Shown: positions 9,529-19,014 of the stretch, piece after piece | Layout: every line of letters begins with the position of its first letter | Numbering within the stretch: the first letter of the stretch is position 1 | DNA from: Candidatus Methylopumilus universalis | GTDB taxonomy: Bacteria; Pseudomonadota; Gammaproteobacteria; Burkholderiales; Methylophilaceae | NCBI RefSeq assembly: GCF_006365315.1 | Contig: NZ_CP040968.1 | Span: 310,001-374,000 of the forward strand | Direction of reading: 5' to 3' | DNA: 64,000 nucleotides | Position numbers and translations under genes: made by a program | The notes under the pieces: generated by a model | The model's database searches: none | What the model saw: the letters and a program-made list of their open reading frames with translations, nothing else | Told to the model about the DNA's origin: nothing

Positions 9529-10065
9529 ATGAAAATATTATTTAACAAGCCTTATGGCGTGGTTTGTCAGTTTAGCAAGCATGACAACCATAAAACTTTA
9601 AAAGATTTTATTCCAATACCTAATGTTTATCCTGCTGGAAGGCTTGACACAGATAGTGAAGGTTTAATTATTCTAACTGATGATGGGATATTTCAACATC
9701 AAATTAGTGATCCAAAATACAAAATGCAAAAAAATTATTGGGTTCAGGTTGAGGGTGCTCCGAAAGATAGTGATTTGGAGGAATTAAGGAAAGGCATTGA
9801 TTTGGGAGATTTTAAAACATTGCCAGCAGAGGTAAAAATGATAAATGAACCCGCAATATTATGGGAAAGAATACCGCCAATTAGAGAGAGAAAAATGATT
9901 CCCACAACTTGGCTAGAAATTAAAATATCTGAAGGTAAAAATCGTCAAGTGAGAAGAATGACCGGAAAAATTGGATACCCCACCCTAAGATTAATTCGTT
10001 TTGCGATTGGGGCTTATAAATTAGATGAATTAGATCCTGGTACCTATAAAATTATCCATGAATAA
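9529..10065 (+). CDS. rluE: 23S rRNA pseudouridine synthase, RluE type
   Basis: Isomerises a uridine in 23S rRNA (U2457 in E. coli for RluE). The 178-residue protein is a single catalytic domain of the RsuA/RluB/E/F family with no N-terminal S4 domain: it opens directly with ILFNKPYGVV, contains the catalytic-aspartate motif AGRLDTDSEGL (residues 36-46), and ends with the RQVRRM segment. The short length without S4 is the reason for choosing RluE over RluB, RluF or RsuA. Its ATG has no clear ribosome-binding site and lies 20 bases from the divergent icd start. Confidence 0.85.
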   Translation: MKILFNKPYGVVCQFSKHDNHKTLKDFIPIPNVYPAGRLDTDSEGLIILTDDGIFQHQISDPKYKMQKNYWVQVEGAPKDSDLEELRKGIDLGDFKTLPAEVKMINEPAILWERIPPIRERKMIPTTWLEIKISEGKNRQVRRMTGKIGYPTLRLIRFAIGAYKLDELDPGTYKIIHE

Positions 10066-10138
10066 AAAATTAATTTTAATTCAGCCTTTAAGGGCTGCGG
10101 ATTAAAGGATTGCTATCCCATTAATAAGTAGCCGATTA

Positions 10139-10147
10139 TGATAAAAT
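10139..10147 (+). promoter_or_regulatory. Extended -10 promoter candidate for aroC
   Basis: TGATAAAAT fits the extended -10 form (TGn before a hexamer matching five of six TATAAT positions). A start near 10154 would leave about 20 bases of leader before the aroC ATG at 10175. No good -35 box is present at the usual spacing, which extended -10 promoters tolerate. Upstream, CAGCC/GGCTG (10082-10097) forms a short hairpin without a T run. Confidence 0.4.
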
Positions 10148-10174
10148 TTAACTACATTTATAAGAAGCATATCT

Positions 10175-11260
10175 ATGTCAGGTAACACTCTAGGTACATT
10201 ATTTACACTCACTTCTTTTGGTGAATCCCATGGTGCCGCTATAGGCGGTATTGTAGATGGCTGTCCACCAGGATTAGATTTGTCGGAAGAAGATTTGCAA
10301 ATAGACTTGGATCGAAGAAAACCTGGTACCTCAAAGCATGTGACTCAGCGCAACGAAGAAGATAAGGTTGAGATTTTATCTGGTGTATTTGAAGGCAAAA
10401 CTACAGGCGCACCTATAGGCTTTATTATTAGAAATACAGATCAACGTAGTCAAGATTACTCAAAAATTAAAGATGTATTTCGCCCCGGACACGCAGATTA
10501 TACTTATGCTCATAAATATGGCCTAAGAGACTATAGAGGCGGAGGAAGATCAAGCGCTAGGGAGACGGCAGTAAGGGTTGCTGCTGGTGCCATAGCTAAA
10601 AAATGGCTTCTTAAAAAATATGGGATAAAAATTCGTGCTTATTTAAGCCAAATGGGGACTGTTAATATTCCATTTAAAAATTGGGAGGATGTAAATCAAA
10701 ATCCATTTTTTTGTCCTAATCTTGATCAAGTACCTGAGTTGGAAAAATATTTAGATAGCATTCGTGCCGATAGAGATTCTGTAGGCGCAAAAATTACTGC
10801 AGTTGCTGAGAATTTGCCTGTGGGCTTGGGTGAGCCAGTTTTTGGGAGATTAGACGCTGAAATTGCTTATGCAATGATGAGTATAAATGCTGTAAAAGGC
10901 GTTGATATTGGCGAAGGCTTCGGCTCGGTCATTCAAAAAGGAAGTGAGCATGGTGATGAACTAACACCACAAGGCTTTTTAACAAATAATGCAGGTGGTA
11001 TTTTAGGGGGTATTTCCACTGGGCAGCCTATTATTGCTCATGTCGCTTTTAAGCCAACTTCAAGCATTCCTCAAGATCGAAAATCAATCAACACAAAAGG
11101 TGAAGCCGTTCTTATGCAAACAACAGGCCGTCACGATCCTTGTGTTGCCATTAGAGCAACACCTATCGTTGAAGCTATGTTGGCTTTGGTTATTATCGAT
11201 CAAGCATTAAGGCATCGAGCTCAAAACGCCGATGTAATTCCACATACACCTAAAATTTAG
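10175..11260 (+). CDS. aroC: Chorismate synthase
   Basis: Last step of the shikimate pathway: removes phosphate from EPSP to make chorismate, using reduced FMN. The 361-residue protein carries the three family signatures: [18 protein letters not shown] near the N-terminus, [19 protein letters not shown] around residues 126-144, and [17 protein letters not shown] near 313. Length is typical. The TAG stop shares its last G with the GTG start of the following MFS gene. Confidence 0.97.
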   Translation: MSGNTLGTLFTLTSFGESHGAAIGGIVDGCPPGLDLSEEDLQIDLDRRKPGTSKHVTQRNEEDKVEILSGVFEGKTTGAPIGFIIRNTDQRSQDYSKIKDVFRPGHADYTYAHKYGLRDYRGGGRSSARETAVRVAAGAIAKKWLLKKYGIKIRAYLSQMGTVNIPFKNWEDVNQNPFFCPNLDQVPELEKYLDSIRADRDSVGAKITAVAENLPVGLGEPVFGRLDAEIAYAMMSINAVKGVDIGEGFGSVIQKGSEHGDELTPQGFLTNNAGGILGGISTGQPIIAHVAFKPTSSIPQDRKSINTKGEAVLMQTTGRHDPCVAIRATPIVEAMLALVIIDQALRHRAQNADVIPHTPKI

Positions 11261-12429
11261 TGAGTTCTAGTCACAATCTTCATTGGCGTTTATCACGCTT
11301 TTATTTTTTTTATTATTTCTTCGTAGGTTCTTTCGTCCCTTACTGGGGAATTTATTTACAATCAGAAAATTTTTCACCCTCTAGCATTGGCATTCTTCTC
11401 TCTTTGTTCCAAATCAGCCGCATCGTTGCTCCTAATTTTTGGGGTTGGCTAGCTGACCATACAGGCCATCGAGTTAAATGGATAAAGCTCACATCATTTT
11501 TAGGCCTCATAGGGTTTATCGGTGTTTTTTGGGCTAAGGGATTCTTTTGGATCTTTTTAGTAATGTCAGCATTAAGTTTATTTACGAGCTCAACATTGCC
11601 ACTTGCCGAATCTTTAACTCTTGCACATTTAGCAACTACAGATGGCCATTACAGCAGAATAAGACTATGGGGATCAATCGGATTTATTGTAGCGTCCTTA
11701 TTCTTAGGATATTTAATAGATCTTCAAGGCATTAATATTTTATTGTGGGTTTTATTGATAGCTCAAGCCATTATATTTTTCTTATCAAATACTATTCCTG
11801 AAACTCAAGAGATTCATCATAAAAAAAACCATGTACCTATTTGGAAGATTATCAAAACACCATCTGTAGTGGCACTTTTAATCGGATGCACTCTAATGGT
11901 TTCAGCGCATGGAGTGCTTTATAATTTTTATTCAATTTACCTAAAGGAACATGGATATAGCAGTGCTACCATAGGATGGCTTTGGGCAGTTGGTGTCATT
12001 TGTGAAATTTTGATTTTTATGTTGATGCCAAAAATTTTACGCCGCTATTCACTTAAAACAATTTTACTGATGAGTTTATTCTTAGGTGTGATTCGATTTA
12101 TTCTAATCGGAGCCTCTCCTGATCACCTATATTTATTATTCATTGCACAAATGTTTCATGCTGCAACTTTTGGAAGTTTTCATGCGGCATCAATAGAAGT
12201 TATCGCTTACTTTTTTAAAGGACGAAATCAGACAAGGGGACAGGCAATTTACAATAGCGTAGCTTATGGCATTGGTGGAACCGTTGGAGGATTAGGAGGT
12301 GGTTATTTAATACAATATCTTGGCGGTCAGATTGGATTTATGATTGCCGCTATATCACCACTGATTGGATTTATAGTGATTTGGTTTGGATTAAAACTAG
12401 AAATTAAAGGCAATAAAATATTTGGATAG
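11260..12429 (+). CDS. MFS transporter, MFS_1-like / HcaT-type family
   Basis: Inner-membrane transporter of the major facilitator superfamily, 389 residues with about twelve hydrophobic segments. The MFS loop motif between TM2 and TM3 appears as NFWGWLADHTGHRVKW (about residues 59-74), and the N-terminal FYFFYYFFVGSFVPYWGIYL is typical of the LacY/HcaT-like (PF12832) branch. The start is GTG sharing a base with the aroC stop, indicating translational coupling. Substrate is unknown: the family includes phenylpropionate, nucleoside and sugar carriers, and the neighbours do not discriminate. It is convergent with folE2 across a 16-base gap. Confidence 0.8.
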   Translation: MSSSHNLHWRLSRFYFFYYFFVGSFVPYWGIYLQSENFSPSSIGILLSLFQISRIVAPNFWGWLADHTGHRVKWIKLTSFLGLIGFIGVFWAKGFFWIFLVMSALSLFTSSTLPLAESLTLAHLATTDGHYSRIRLWGSIGFIVASLFLGYLIDLQGINILLWVLLIAQAIIFFLSNTIPETQEIHHKKNHVPIWKIIKTPSVVALLIGCTLMVSAHGVLYNFYSIYLKEHGYSSATIGWLWAVGVICEILIFMLMPKILRRYSLKTILLMSLFLGVIRFILIGASPDHLYLLFIAQMFHAATFGSFHAASIEVIAYFFKGRNQTRGQAIYNSVAYGIGGTVGGLGGGYLIQYLGGQIGFMIAAISPLIGFIVIWFGLKLEIKGNKIFG

Positions 12430-12445
12430 GTTGATTTAGCTGGGA

Positions 12446-13237
12446 TTACCCTTCAATCAATGCGTAAGCTGAATGATTATGAATAGATTCAAAGTTTTCA
12501 GATTCCACAATGAAGTGATCAACTCTTTTTTCTAGTTTTAATTGAGCCGCTACATCTCTTACCATATCTTCTACAAATTTAGGATTGTCGTAAGCTTTTT
12601 CAGTTACATATTTTTCATCTGGTCTTTTTAGCAGACCATAAAGCTCGGATGATGCCTGTTTTTCAATAAGCTCAATTAAATCTTCTACCCAAATAAATTT
12701 GTTAATTTCAGCCGTAACCGTAACATGGGATCTTTGATTATGCGCACCATAATCTGAAATTTTCTTTGAGCAAGGACAAAGGCTTGTCACTGGAACAACG
12801 ACTTTGATTGTATTTTTGAATTTTCCATCAACAATTTTCCCAATAAAACTTACCTCATAATCTAAAAGACTTTTGACCCCAGAAACAGGAGCAGTTTTAT
12901 TAATGAAATATGGAAATGTCATTTCGACATCGCATGATTTAGACTCAAGTCGCTTAATCATTTCTCTTAAGATATTTTCAAAAGACTCAACAGAGATTTC
13001 TCGCTCATTCATGTTTAAGATCTCGACAAATCTAGACATGTGCGTGCCTTTAAAATTGTGCGGCAAATATACATACATATTGAATGTTGCAATAGTATGT
13101 TGAGCGCCACCCGTTTTATCTTTTACCAGTACAGGATGTTTTATAGATTTAATGCCAACTTTGTCAATATCCAAACTCCTTAAATCAGGGGAGTTTTGAA
13201 CGTCTTCAATAGGGCAGATGTGGTCGCTTGTAGTCAT
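12446..13237 (-). CDS. folE2: GTP cyclohydrolase FolE2 (type IB)
   Basis: Converts GTP to 7,8-dihydroneopterin triphosphate, the entry to folate and, in methylotrophs, possibly methanopterin cofactors. The 263-residue protein belongs to the COG1469 type, unrelated in sequence to classical FolE: the active-site segment [20 protein letters not shown] contains C154, C156 and H171. FolE2 tolerates metals other than zinc and is often found where zinc is scarce. It lies downstream of dxs with a 35-base gap, probably in the same leftward transcript. No second folE is visible in this window. Confidence 0.93.
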   Translation of the reverse strand: MTTSDHICPIEDVQNSPDLRSLDIDKVGIKSIKHPVLVKDKTGGAQHTIATFNMYVYLPHNFKGTHMSRFVEILNMNEREISVESFENILREMIKRLESKSCDVEMTFPYFINKTAPVSGVKSLLDYEVSFIGKIVDGKFKNTIKVVVPVTSLCPCSKKISDYGAHNQRSHVTVTAEINKFIWVEDLIELIEKQASSELYGLLKRPDEKYVTEKAYDNPKFVEDMVRDVAAQLKLEKRVDHFIVESENFESIHNHSAYALIEG

Positions 13238-13272
13238 AATAAAGAATTAAATAGTAATACTTGAGTGTAACA

Positions 13273-15111
13273 CTAGGTTAATTTTTTCTCAATTGATTTA
13301 ATAATAGATGCTGCATCTAAACCATATTTTTTACGTAACTGTTCCTGACTCCCTTGTTCGACAAACTTATCAGGTATGCCAATGCGAAGCGATTGACATT
13401 TTAAATCATATTCACTGATGACTTCTAAAACAGCTGAACCAGCGCCACCAGATGTTGTATTTTCTTCCAAGGTTACAAGAAGTTTATGTGATGAGCCCAA
13501 ATCTCTAATTAATTTAATATCGAGTGGTTTAATAAATCTCATATTCACGACAGTAGCATTAATTTTGTCTCCAGCTTTTAAAGCTTCCTCTAACATATTA
13601 CCAAAAGCCAATAATGCAATCGTGCGACCTTTTCTTATAACTTCAGCTTTACCAATAGGGATAGTTGTCATTTTAGATTTAATAGCAGATCCTGGACCTG
13701 GACCTCTTGGATAACGAACCACTGAAATACCTTTGAATTTAAATCCGGTAAAAAGCATTTGCCGACATTCATTTTCATTGCTTGGCGCCATAATAAGAAT
13801 GTTCGGAATACACCTTAGGAACGATAAATCGAAACTTCCTGAATGTGTCGGGCCATCTTGCCCTACAATGCCAGCCCTATCTATTGCAAAAAGCATTGGA
13901 ATGTTTTGCAATGCAACATCATGTATTAATTGATCATAAGCTCTTTGAAGAAAGGTTGAGTAAATAGCAATTACAGGTTTGTAATTTTCACAGGCAAGCC
14001 CAGCCGCAAAAGTTATTGCATGTTGTTCTGCAATGCCTACATCAAAAAAACGATCAGGAAATTTTTCCGAAAATTTATTTAGACCAGATCCATCTAACAT
14101 AGCCGGGGTAATAGCACATAGCTTTTTATCAATCATAGCCATGTCAACAATCCAATCCCCGAAGACATCGGTATAAGTAACCTTTTTCATTTTTAATGGC
14201 TGAGCGCCGTCACTCAAGCTGAATTGACCTACACCATGAAATTTATTGGGATCAGTCTCTGCAGGCTCATAACCAAATCCTTTTTGCGTTGCCACATGAA
14301 GGAGCTGCGGCCCTTGAAGTGCCTTAAGATTATTTAGGGTATCAACCAGTGCGTTAAGATCGTGACCATCAATAGGGCCAATATAGTTAAACCCAAACTC
14401 CTCAAATAAAGTACCTGGAATTACCATACCTTTCACATGTTCTTCAGCACGCTTTGCAAATTCAAGCATAGGAGGGATGGCTGATAAAACTACCTTACTC
14501 GAACGTTTAATACTTCCATAAAGATTGCCTGACATGAGCTTTGCTAGATAGTTATTAAGCGCACCTACGTTTTTAGAAATTGACATATCATTATCGTTTA
14601 AAATAACCAAGATATTATTTTTTGAGTCGCCAGCATTATTAAGACCTTCAAAAGCCATGCCAGCAGTCATGGCGCCATCCCCAATAATTGCAATTGCTTT
14701 GTGATCTAAATTTTTCTTTTTAAGAGCTTCGGCCATGCCTAAAGCAGCTGAAATTGAAGTGCTTGAGTGCCCAGTCCCAAAAATATCATAATCACTTTCT
14801 GATATTTTTGGGAAACCTGAAATTCCATCCAAAGCTCTTAAAGAGCCCATTTTCTTTTTTCTGCCAGTCAGAATTTTATGGGGGTAAGTTTGATGCCCAA
14901 CATCCCATATAAATTTATCTTGAGGACAATCAAAAACATAATGGAGCGCTACAGTAAGTTCAATAACACCTAGATTTGATGAAAGATGACCACCTGTTTT
15001 TAAAACGCTTTCAATAATAAAGCTTCTTACCTCATCACATAATGTAACAAGCTCGCTGCGACTGAGTTTTTTTAAATCTTTTGGCGAATTAATTTTATCA
15101 AGGAGATTCAT
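13273..15111 (-). CDS. dxs: 1-deoxy-D-xylulose-5-phosphate synthase
   Basis: First enzyme of the MEP isoprenoid pathway; condenses pyruvate and glyceraldehyde-3-phosphate using thiamine diphosphate. The 612-residue protein shows VGHQTYPHKILTGR near residue 70, the ThDP motif GDGAMTAGMAFEGLNNAG (about 143-160), the transketolase-type central domain with VGIAEQHAITFAAGLA, and DRAGIVGQDGPTHSGSFD. Length is family-typical. Its ATG is 2 bases after the ispA stop, so it is translated with ispA; both feed isoprenoid synthesis. Confidence 0.97.
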   Translation of the reverse strand: MNLLDKINSPKDLKKLSRSELVTLCDEVRSFIIESVLKTGGHLSSNLGVIELTVALHYVFDCPQDKFIWDVGHQTYPHKILTGRKKKMGSLRALDGISGFPKISESDYDIFGTGHSSTSISAALGMAEALKKKNLDHKAIAIIGDGAMTAGMAFEGLNNAGDSKNNILVILNDNDMSISKNVGALNNYLAKLMSGNLYGSIKRSSKVVLSAIPPMLEFAKRAEEHVKGMVIPGTLFEEFGFNYIGPIDGHDLNALVDTLNNLKALQGPQLLHVATQKGFGYEPAETDPNKFHGVGQFSLSDGAQPLKMKKVTYTDVFGDWIVDMAMIDKKLCAITPAMLDGSGLNKFSEKFPDRFFDVGIAEQHAITFAAGLACENYKPVIAIYSTFLQRAYDQLIHDVALQNIPMLFAIDRAGIVGQDGPTHSGSFDLSFLRCIPNILIMAPSNENECRQMLFTGFKFKGISVVRYPRGPGPGSAIKSKMTTIPIGKAEVIRKGRTIALLAFGNMLEEALKAGDKINATVVNMRFIKPLDIKLIRDLGSSHKLLVTLEENTTSGGAGSAVLEVISEYDLKCQSLRIGIPDKFVEQGSQEQLRKKYGLDAASIIKSIEKKLT

Positions 15112-15112
15112 G

Positions 15113-16000
15113 TCAGTGTGATCGTGTCATTATTAATTCAGCCATACTAGACAAATAATATGCCTTATCACCAAAAGGCTTAATTGCCGTTAAAGCTTCT
15201 TCATAATATTTAGCGGCTAATTTTTTTGATTTAGAAATACCTAATAAAGATAAAAAAGTAGCTTTATTATCTTTTTCATCCTTACCAGGTGTTTTACCTA
15301 AAGACTCTTGGCTTGCCTCTTTATCAAGAATATCATCTTTAATTTGAAACATAAGGCCAATTGATTTTGAATAAGTATCTATTATATCTAGCGTATTTTT
15401 ATCATAATTATTAGAAGCTAGCACTGTCATCAAACATGCGCTATTAATCAGAGCGCCAGTTTTAAATTGATGCATGATTTTAAGCTCATCCAATGAGATT
15501 TTTTTGTTGGTATTATTAATATCTAAAGCCTGGCCTTTTGCCATACCTTCAATACCAATAGCATTAGAGAGTGTGTGAATAATCTTTAACTGATTTTCAG
15601 GTTTAATCTGAAGAGACGGTGAAGATAGAAGAGAAAAAGCAATTGACTGCAACGAGTCTCCAACCAGAAGGGCGGTGCTTTCGCTAAACTTTTTATGGCA
15701 AGACAATTTTCCTCTTCTCAAATCGTCGTTATCCATGCAAGGCATATCATCATGAACTAAAGAGTAAGCATGTATGAATTCTACAGCGCATATAATTTTT
15801 TCAATTGCATTCGGCGGTACTTCAACAATTTCAGCGATCGCAAGTATAAGTAATGAACGCATTCTTTTTCCGCCGTTTAGAACGCTATATTTTATTGCTT
15901 CATTTAAATGAGTTTCATCGCTAGTTTGAGGCAAGTTTTTTACAAGCAAAGATTCAACAAATGCTTGTTTCTTAGAAAGCCAATCATGAAAATTACTCAT
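15113..16000 (-). CDS. ispA: Farnesyl diphosphate synthase (polyprenyl synthetase)
   Basis: Makes C15 (and C10) prenyl diphosphates from IPP and DMAPP for ubiquinone and undecaprenyl lipids. The 295-residue protein has NGGKRMRSLL, the first aspartate-rich motif LVHDDMPCMDNDDLRRG (FARM, about residues 82-99), GDSLQSIAF, and the second motif QIKDDILD (SARM). The small residues before the first DD motif fit a short-chain synthase. It overlaps xseB by 8 bases at its start and abuts dxs. Confidence 0.93.
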   Translation of the reverse strand: MSNFHDWLSKKQAFVESLLVKNLPQTSDETHLNEAIKYSVLNGGKRMRSLLILAIAEIVEVPPNAIEKIICAVEFIHAYSLVHDDMPCMDNDDLRRGKLSCHKKFSESTALLVGDSLQSIAFSLLSSPSLQIKPENQLKIIHTLSNAIGIEGMAKGQALDINNTNKKISLDELKIMHQFKTGALINSACLMTVLASNNYDKNTLDIIDTYSKSIGLMFQIKDDILDKEASQESLGKTPGKDEKDNKATFLSLLGISKSKKLAAKYYEEALTAIKPFGDKAYYLSSMAELIMTRSH

Positions 16001-16211
16001 TAGTAGGCTTGAATTTTTCGAGAGTATTTTCTGCAGAAAGTACCAAAACTTTTTGCTCGATTTCTTTTAGGGAGTCTTGGCATGATTTAAGAAGAAGCAT
16101 GCCTTTTTCATAAGATTTGATCGAGTCTTCAAGCGCCATATCGCCTTGTTCCATTTTTGACACGATAGACTCAAGCTCTTTAAGATTTACTTCGAGTGAA
16201 TTTTTATTCAT
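15993..16211 (-). CDS. xseB: Exodeoxyribonuclease VII small subunit
   Basis: Small subunit that assembles on XseA to form the single-strand exonuclease VII. The 72-residue protein is almost entirely helical, with the family pattern LKELESIVSKMEQGDMALEDSIKSYEKGM (residues 11-39) and a second helix rich in Lys/Glu. It heads the xseB-ispA-dxs order common in proteobacteria and overlaps ispA by 8 bases. XseA is not in the window. Confidence 0.92.
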   Translation of the reverse strand: MNKNSLEVNLKELESIVSKMEQGDMALEDSIKSYEKGMLLLKSCQDSLKEIEQKVLVLSAENTLEKFKPTNE

Positions 16212-16222
16212 AAAAATTATCT

Positions 16223-16870
16223 TTATTTGAATGTTTGGTTGAAGAAAGTTGATAAGTCATCGATTTCTTTTTCACATACCTCATGGCCCATAGGGTATTT
16301 TTCAAAGTTCGTAGAATTAAACCTTGCTATTAGTTTTTTAAATGAGCGGTCGGCAATTTGTATATCTATAACATTATCATATAGGCCATGAGCCATAAAG
16401 ATTGGTGTCTTAATTAAATCATCTTTTATAGATGATATAAGCTTGTCTTTTAAAGGAAGGTAGCCTGACAAGGCCACAATACCACCTAATTTTTTATGGT
16501 ATTTTAATCCTAAGTAAAAACTCATTACAGCCCCTTGAGAAAAGCCTCCAATAACAATTTTTTCTGAAGGGATACCCAGGGAAATTTGCTCTTCAATCAA
16601 CTTTTGAATGATTAAACTTGATTTTTGCATCCCCAATTCATCTTCATCTTTTTCCAAAGATAGATCATACAAATCATACCAAGCCCTCATTTCAAAACCT
16701 TGGTTGATCGAGACTGGCTGATAAGGGGCATGAGGCAGGATAAATCGAATTTTATTGAACTGCGATCTTTCGAAGATAGCTTTGAAATCAAATCCATCAG
16801 CCCCTAGACCATGAAGAAATATGACTGAGCCTATGGGTGATTCAATAGAGTCAATAATAATGTGTGTCAT
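16223..16870 (-). CDS. Alpha/beta-hydrolase carboxylesterase (phospholipase/carboxylesterase family)
   Basis: Cytoplasmic serine hydrolase of 215 residues in the family that includes Pseudomonas carboxylesterase EstB and acyl-protein thioesterases. The oxyanion-loop motif HGLGADGFDF is near residue 20, the nucleophile elbow GFSQGAVMSF carries the serine near residue 110, HGLYDNVID holds the aspartate and MGHEVCEKEID the catalytic histidine. It lies 11 bases upstream of xseB in the same direction, so it may lead that transcript. The natural ester substrate cannot be inferred. Confidence 0.85.
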   Translation of the reverse strand: MTHIIIDSIESPIGSVIFLHGLGADGFDFKAIFERSQFNKIRFILPHAPYQPVSINQGFEMRAWYDLYDLSLEKDEDELGMQKSSLIIQKLIEEQISLGIPSEKIVIGGFSQGAVMSFYLGLKYHKKLGGIVALSGYLPLKDKLISSIKDDLIKTPIFMAHGLYDNVIDIQIADRSFKKLIARFNSTNFEKYPMGHEVCEKEIDDLSTFFNQTFK

Positions 16871-16874
16871 AAAT

Positions 16875-16904
16875 AAAAAAAGCAGAATTAAATTCTGCTT
16901 TTTT
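16875..16904 (-). terminator. Rho-independent terminator after the MxaD-like gene
   Basis: An 8-bp stem AGCAGAAT/ATTCTGCT (16881-16888 with 16892-16899, TAA loop) is flanked by A and T runs on both sides, so read leftward it ends in a T run. It lies 15 bases beyond the stop of the MxaD-like gene and just before the esterase start, separating the two transcripts. Confidence 0.85.
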
Positions 16905-16918
16905 ATGCGTAAGTTATT

Positions 16919-17440
16919 TTATTTCGTTTCAGCTAATTTCTTAAGTGCCGGAAGTCCTGAATCATACATTTCAGTCACAGCTTTAATTGCTGTCTCATCA
17001 TCTTGACCAGGTGGAATTGGTGGATTGAGTTTGTAAACTCTATAAAAACGTCCTACCCATGTTACAGAAGATTCATTAGGGCCAGAACCCTTTGCTACAA
17101 CAATAAATGAGTTATAGTCTGCCACAGGGACTGCGCCTTCTAAGATTTCATATTTTAACTTCATAGCCTCTTCATCGACACCTTTAAGCCTCTCAACGAC
17201 CTTACCACCAGATTTTAGTGTAAGCGTTCTCAGGGTATCCTCACCTTTTTTTTCTACTTTGCTATCAGTTACAAGTGGTTGCCATTTTTGAAAATTACCA
17301 AAATCTTTAATGATTGCCCAGACCTTATCAGGCGACGCATTAATTTTGATCGATTTTTCAACTTTCTGGGGCGATGGACCATGAGCAAATACATTAATTG
17401 ATACGAATAAAAGGAAAAAGCCAATAATAATTTTTTTCAT
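16919..17440 (-). CDS. MxaD-like SRPBCC-domain periplasmic protein
   Basis: Exported 173-residue protein: signal peptide MKKIIIGFFLLFVSINVFA, then one START/polyketide-cyclase-like (SRPBCC) domain recognisable from SIKINASPDKVWAIIKDFG, WQPLV, LKSGGKVVERL and TWVGRF. In methylotrophs the homologue MxaD is a periplasmic accessory proposed to help electron transfer between methanol dehydrogenase and its cytochrome. The gene upstream encodes a YVTN-propeller lipoprotein of the kind found near PQQ-dependent dehydrogenases, which fits that role. No dehydrogenase gene is in the window, so function here is inference. Confidence 0.75.
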   Translation of the reverse strand: MKKIIIGFFLLFVSINVFAHGPSPQKVEKSIKINASPDKVWAIIKDFGNFQKWQPLVTDSKVEKKGEDTLRTLTLKSGGKVVERLKGVDEEAMKLKYEILEGAVPVADYNSFIVVAKGSGPNESSVTWVGRFYRVYKLNPPIPPGQDDETAIKAVTEMYDSGLPALKKLAETK

Positions 17441-17476
17441 TTGAATAGAGCCTTTTGGTGTTTAGTAAACTGGATA

Positions 17477-17482
17477 ATTATA
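17477..17482 (-). promoter_or_regulatory. -10 box candidate upstream of the MxaD-like gene
   Basis: The minus strand reads a perfect TATAAT here, about 37 bases upstream of the MxaD-like start. The -35 region at the normal spacing (TAATGT, 17500-17505) is poor. A short dyad GTTTA-G-TAAAC (17460-17470) follows close to the expected start site. An independent promoter inside the 62-base gap after the propeller gene is plausible but weakly supported. Confidence 0.35.
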
Positions 17483-17502
17483 AATTGTTTTTATATATTA
17501 CA

Positions 17503-18444
17503 TTAGTCAATTTTGATAAATTGACCAAAAGATCGACTTTGCTTCCCAGTTTTAATTTCATAGAGATATTCATGTTTAGCCAAGTCAATGATCGAAATAG
17601 AGTCACTTCTCCAATTTGAAGTGACTAATATATTATCTCTTTCATCAATATCAATACCTTCAGGATTTCCACCTACTTTGATTTTTTTAATTTCTTTTTT
17701 CATCTTAAGATCAATAACACTTACATTGTCATCTTGAGTGTTTGTAACAAATGCAAATTGGTTTCTTGTATCAGATACAACCCCATAAGGGTGATCTCCA
17801 ACTTTAATAGTTTCTGTAGCGAATGATTGGGTATTCGCGATAGATATTGAGTCATCTAAAACATTAACAACAAAAAGTAAGTTTTTGCTTAAGAAGAGGC
17901 CGTAAGGATGATTGCCTACCTTAATTTTCTTAACGAGATTCAAGTCAAATTGGTTATATATTTCGACAGTATTCTCATCGCGATTAGAAATAAAAAGATA
18001 TTTACCCTCAGCGTCACATATCATGCCAGATGGAGATTTGCCAACCGCTATTTTTTTAATAATTGTTAAAGATTTTGTTTCGATTATAAGAATTTCACTA
18101 TTAAACCAATCACTCACATAGATGAAGTCTTCATTGGTTGACTTGGTAATTCCTACTGGTGTTCCGCCAATCTTTATTGTTTTAATAATACGATTATGTT
18201 GAAGATCTAAAACATTTACAGAGGCATCATTTGAGTTTGTAATAAATGCATAGGATTTTTTTAGAGAAATAGCAATTCCGACAGGCCCTTTGCCTACTGA
18301 AATTTCTTGAATGACTTTTTTTTCTTTTAAATTAACAATGCTTACGGTATCAGAGCCTTGATTGGTTATGTAAGCAATAGGTGTGCTTGAGCAAGCACAA
18401 AGTAATAAATATAGAGCGAGTGAAATAAGTTTTTTAAAATTCAT
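17503..18444 (-). CDS. YVTN beta-propeller lipoprotein
   Basis: Predicted lipoprotein of 313 residues. The signal ends in LLLCAC, a plausible lipobox with C18 as the lipidated cysteine. The rest is seven consecutive blades of about 42 residues, each following the pattern VSIVNLKEKKVIQEISVGKG-P-G, i.e. a YVTN/PQQ-associated seven-bladed propeller. Related proteins occur beside PQQ-dependent alcohol dehydrogenases, and the next gene is MxaD-like, so a periplasmic scaffold or redox-accessory role is possible. No catalytic residues are recognisable. It is divergent from rppH across 95 bases. Confidence 0.75.
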   Translation of the reverse strand: MNFKKLISLALYLLLCACSSTPIAYITNQGSDTVSIVNLKEKKVIQEISVGKGPVGIAISLKKSYAFITNSNDASVNVLDLQHNRIIKTIKIGGTPVGITKSTNEDFIYVSDWFNSEILIIETKSLTIIKKIAVGKSPSGMICDAEGKYLFISNRDENTVEIYNQFDLNLVKKIKVGNHPYGLFLSKNLLFVVNVLDDSISIANTQSFATETIKVGDHPYGVVSDTRNQFAFVTNTQDDNVSVIDLKMKKEIKKIKVGGNPEGIDIDERDNILVTSNWRSDSISIIDLAKHEYLYEIKTGKQSRSFGQFIKID

Positions 18445-18539
18445 AATTTAATTTTTTTCATAATAGATTCTAGCTTTAATTCTTGCTTTTATTTAAACTA
18501 AATCTATGAAAAAATTAAAGAAATACTTAGGGTGGCTTT

Positions 18540-19013
18540 ATGATTGATAAAGATGGTTATCGGCCAAATGTTGGTATTGTCATTTGCAATGCCGAGAATC
18601 AGGTTTTTTGGGCTAAACGAACACAAGAGCATGCATGGCAATTCCCTCAAGGCGGCATTCAAAAAGGCGAGGCACCAGAAGAGGCTATGTATAGAGAGCT
18701 GATGGAGGAGGTTGGGTTAAAACCACATCATGTAGAAATACTTGGCCGTACAAAGGACTGGTTAAAATATGAAGTGCCTTCTCAATGGCTTCGGAGAGAT
18801 TTTAGAGGTGTTTACAAAGGCCAAAAACAAATATGGTATCTCTTACGAATGAAGGGGCAAGATACCGATATCTTTTTAAGAAACACTAAGAAGCCTGAGT
18901 TTGATGCATGGCGCTGGCATGATTACTGGCTGCCTCTTGATGAGGTGATTGAATTTAAGAGAGATGTTTATAGGCTTGCTTTGAACGAACTTCGATTGTT
19001 TATAGATAATTAG
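18540..19013 (+). CDS. rppH: RNA pyrophosphohydrolase RppH (Nudix)
   Basis: Removes pyrophosphate from the 5' triphosphate end of mRNAs, starting RNase E-dependent decay. The 157-residue protein begins with the family-typical [15 protein letters not shown] and holds the Nudix box between G39 and L61 (GX5EX7REUXEEXGU, with REL-MEEVG). WQFPQGG and the [18 protein letters not shown]-terminal segment match RppH rather than other Nudix hydrolases. A 13-codon ATG reading frame (18506-18547) overlaps the start; it is probably incidental. Convergent with psd, one base apart. Confidence 0.93.
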   Translation: MIDKDGYRPNVGIVICNAENQVFWAKRTQEHAWQFPQGGIQKGEAPEEAMYRELMEEVGLKPHHVEILGRTKDWLKYEVPSQWLRRDFRGVYKGQKQIWYLLRMKGQDTDIFLRNTKKPEFDAWRWHDYWLPLDEVIEFKRDVYRLALNELRLFIDN

Positions 19014-19014
19014 T

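Noticed and set aside
10082-10097. CAGCC/GGCTG hairpin after rluE as a terminator
   Set aside because: Only five stem pairs and no T run follows on the plus strand, so termination is not supported.
18506-18547. 13-codon frame [13 protein letters not shown] overlapping the rppH start
   Set aside because: No ribosome-binding site of note and no family match; short ATG frames before genes are frequent in AT-rich DNA. Conservation in relatives would change this.
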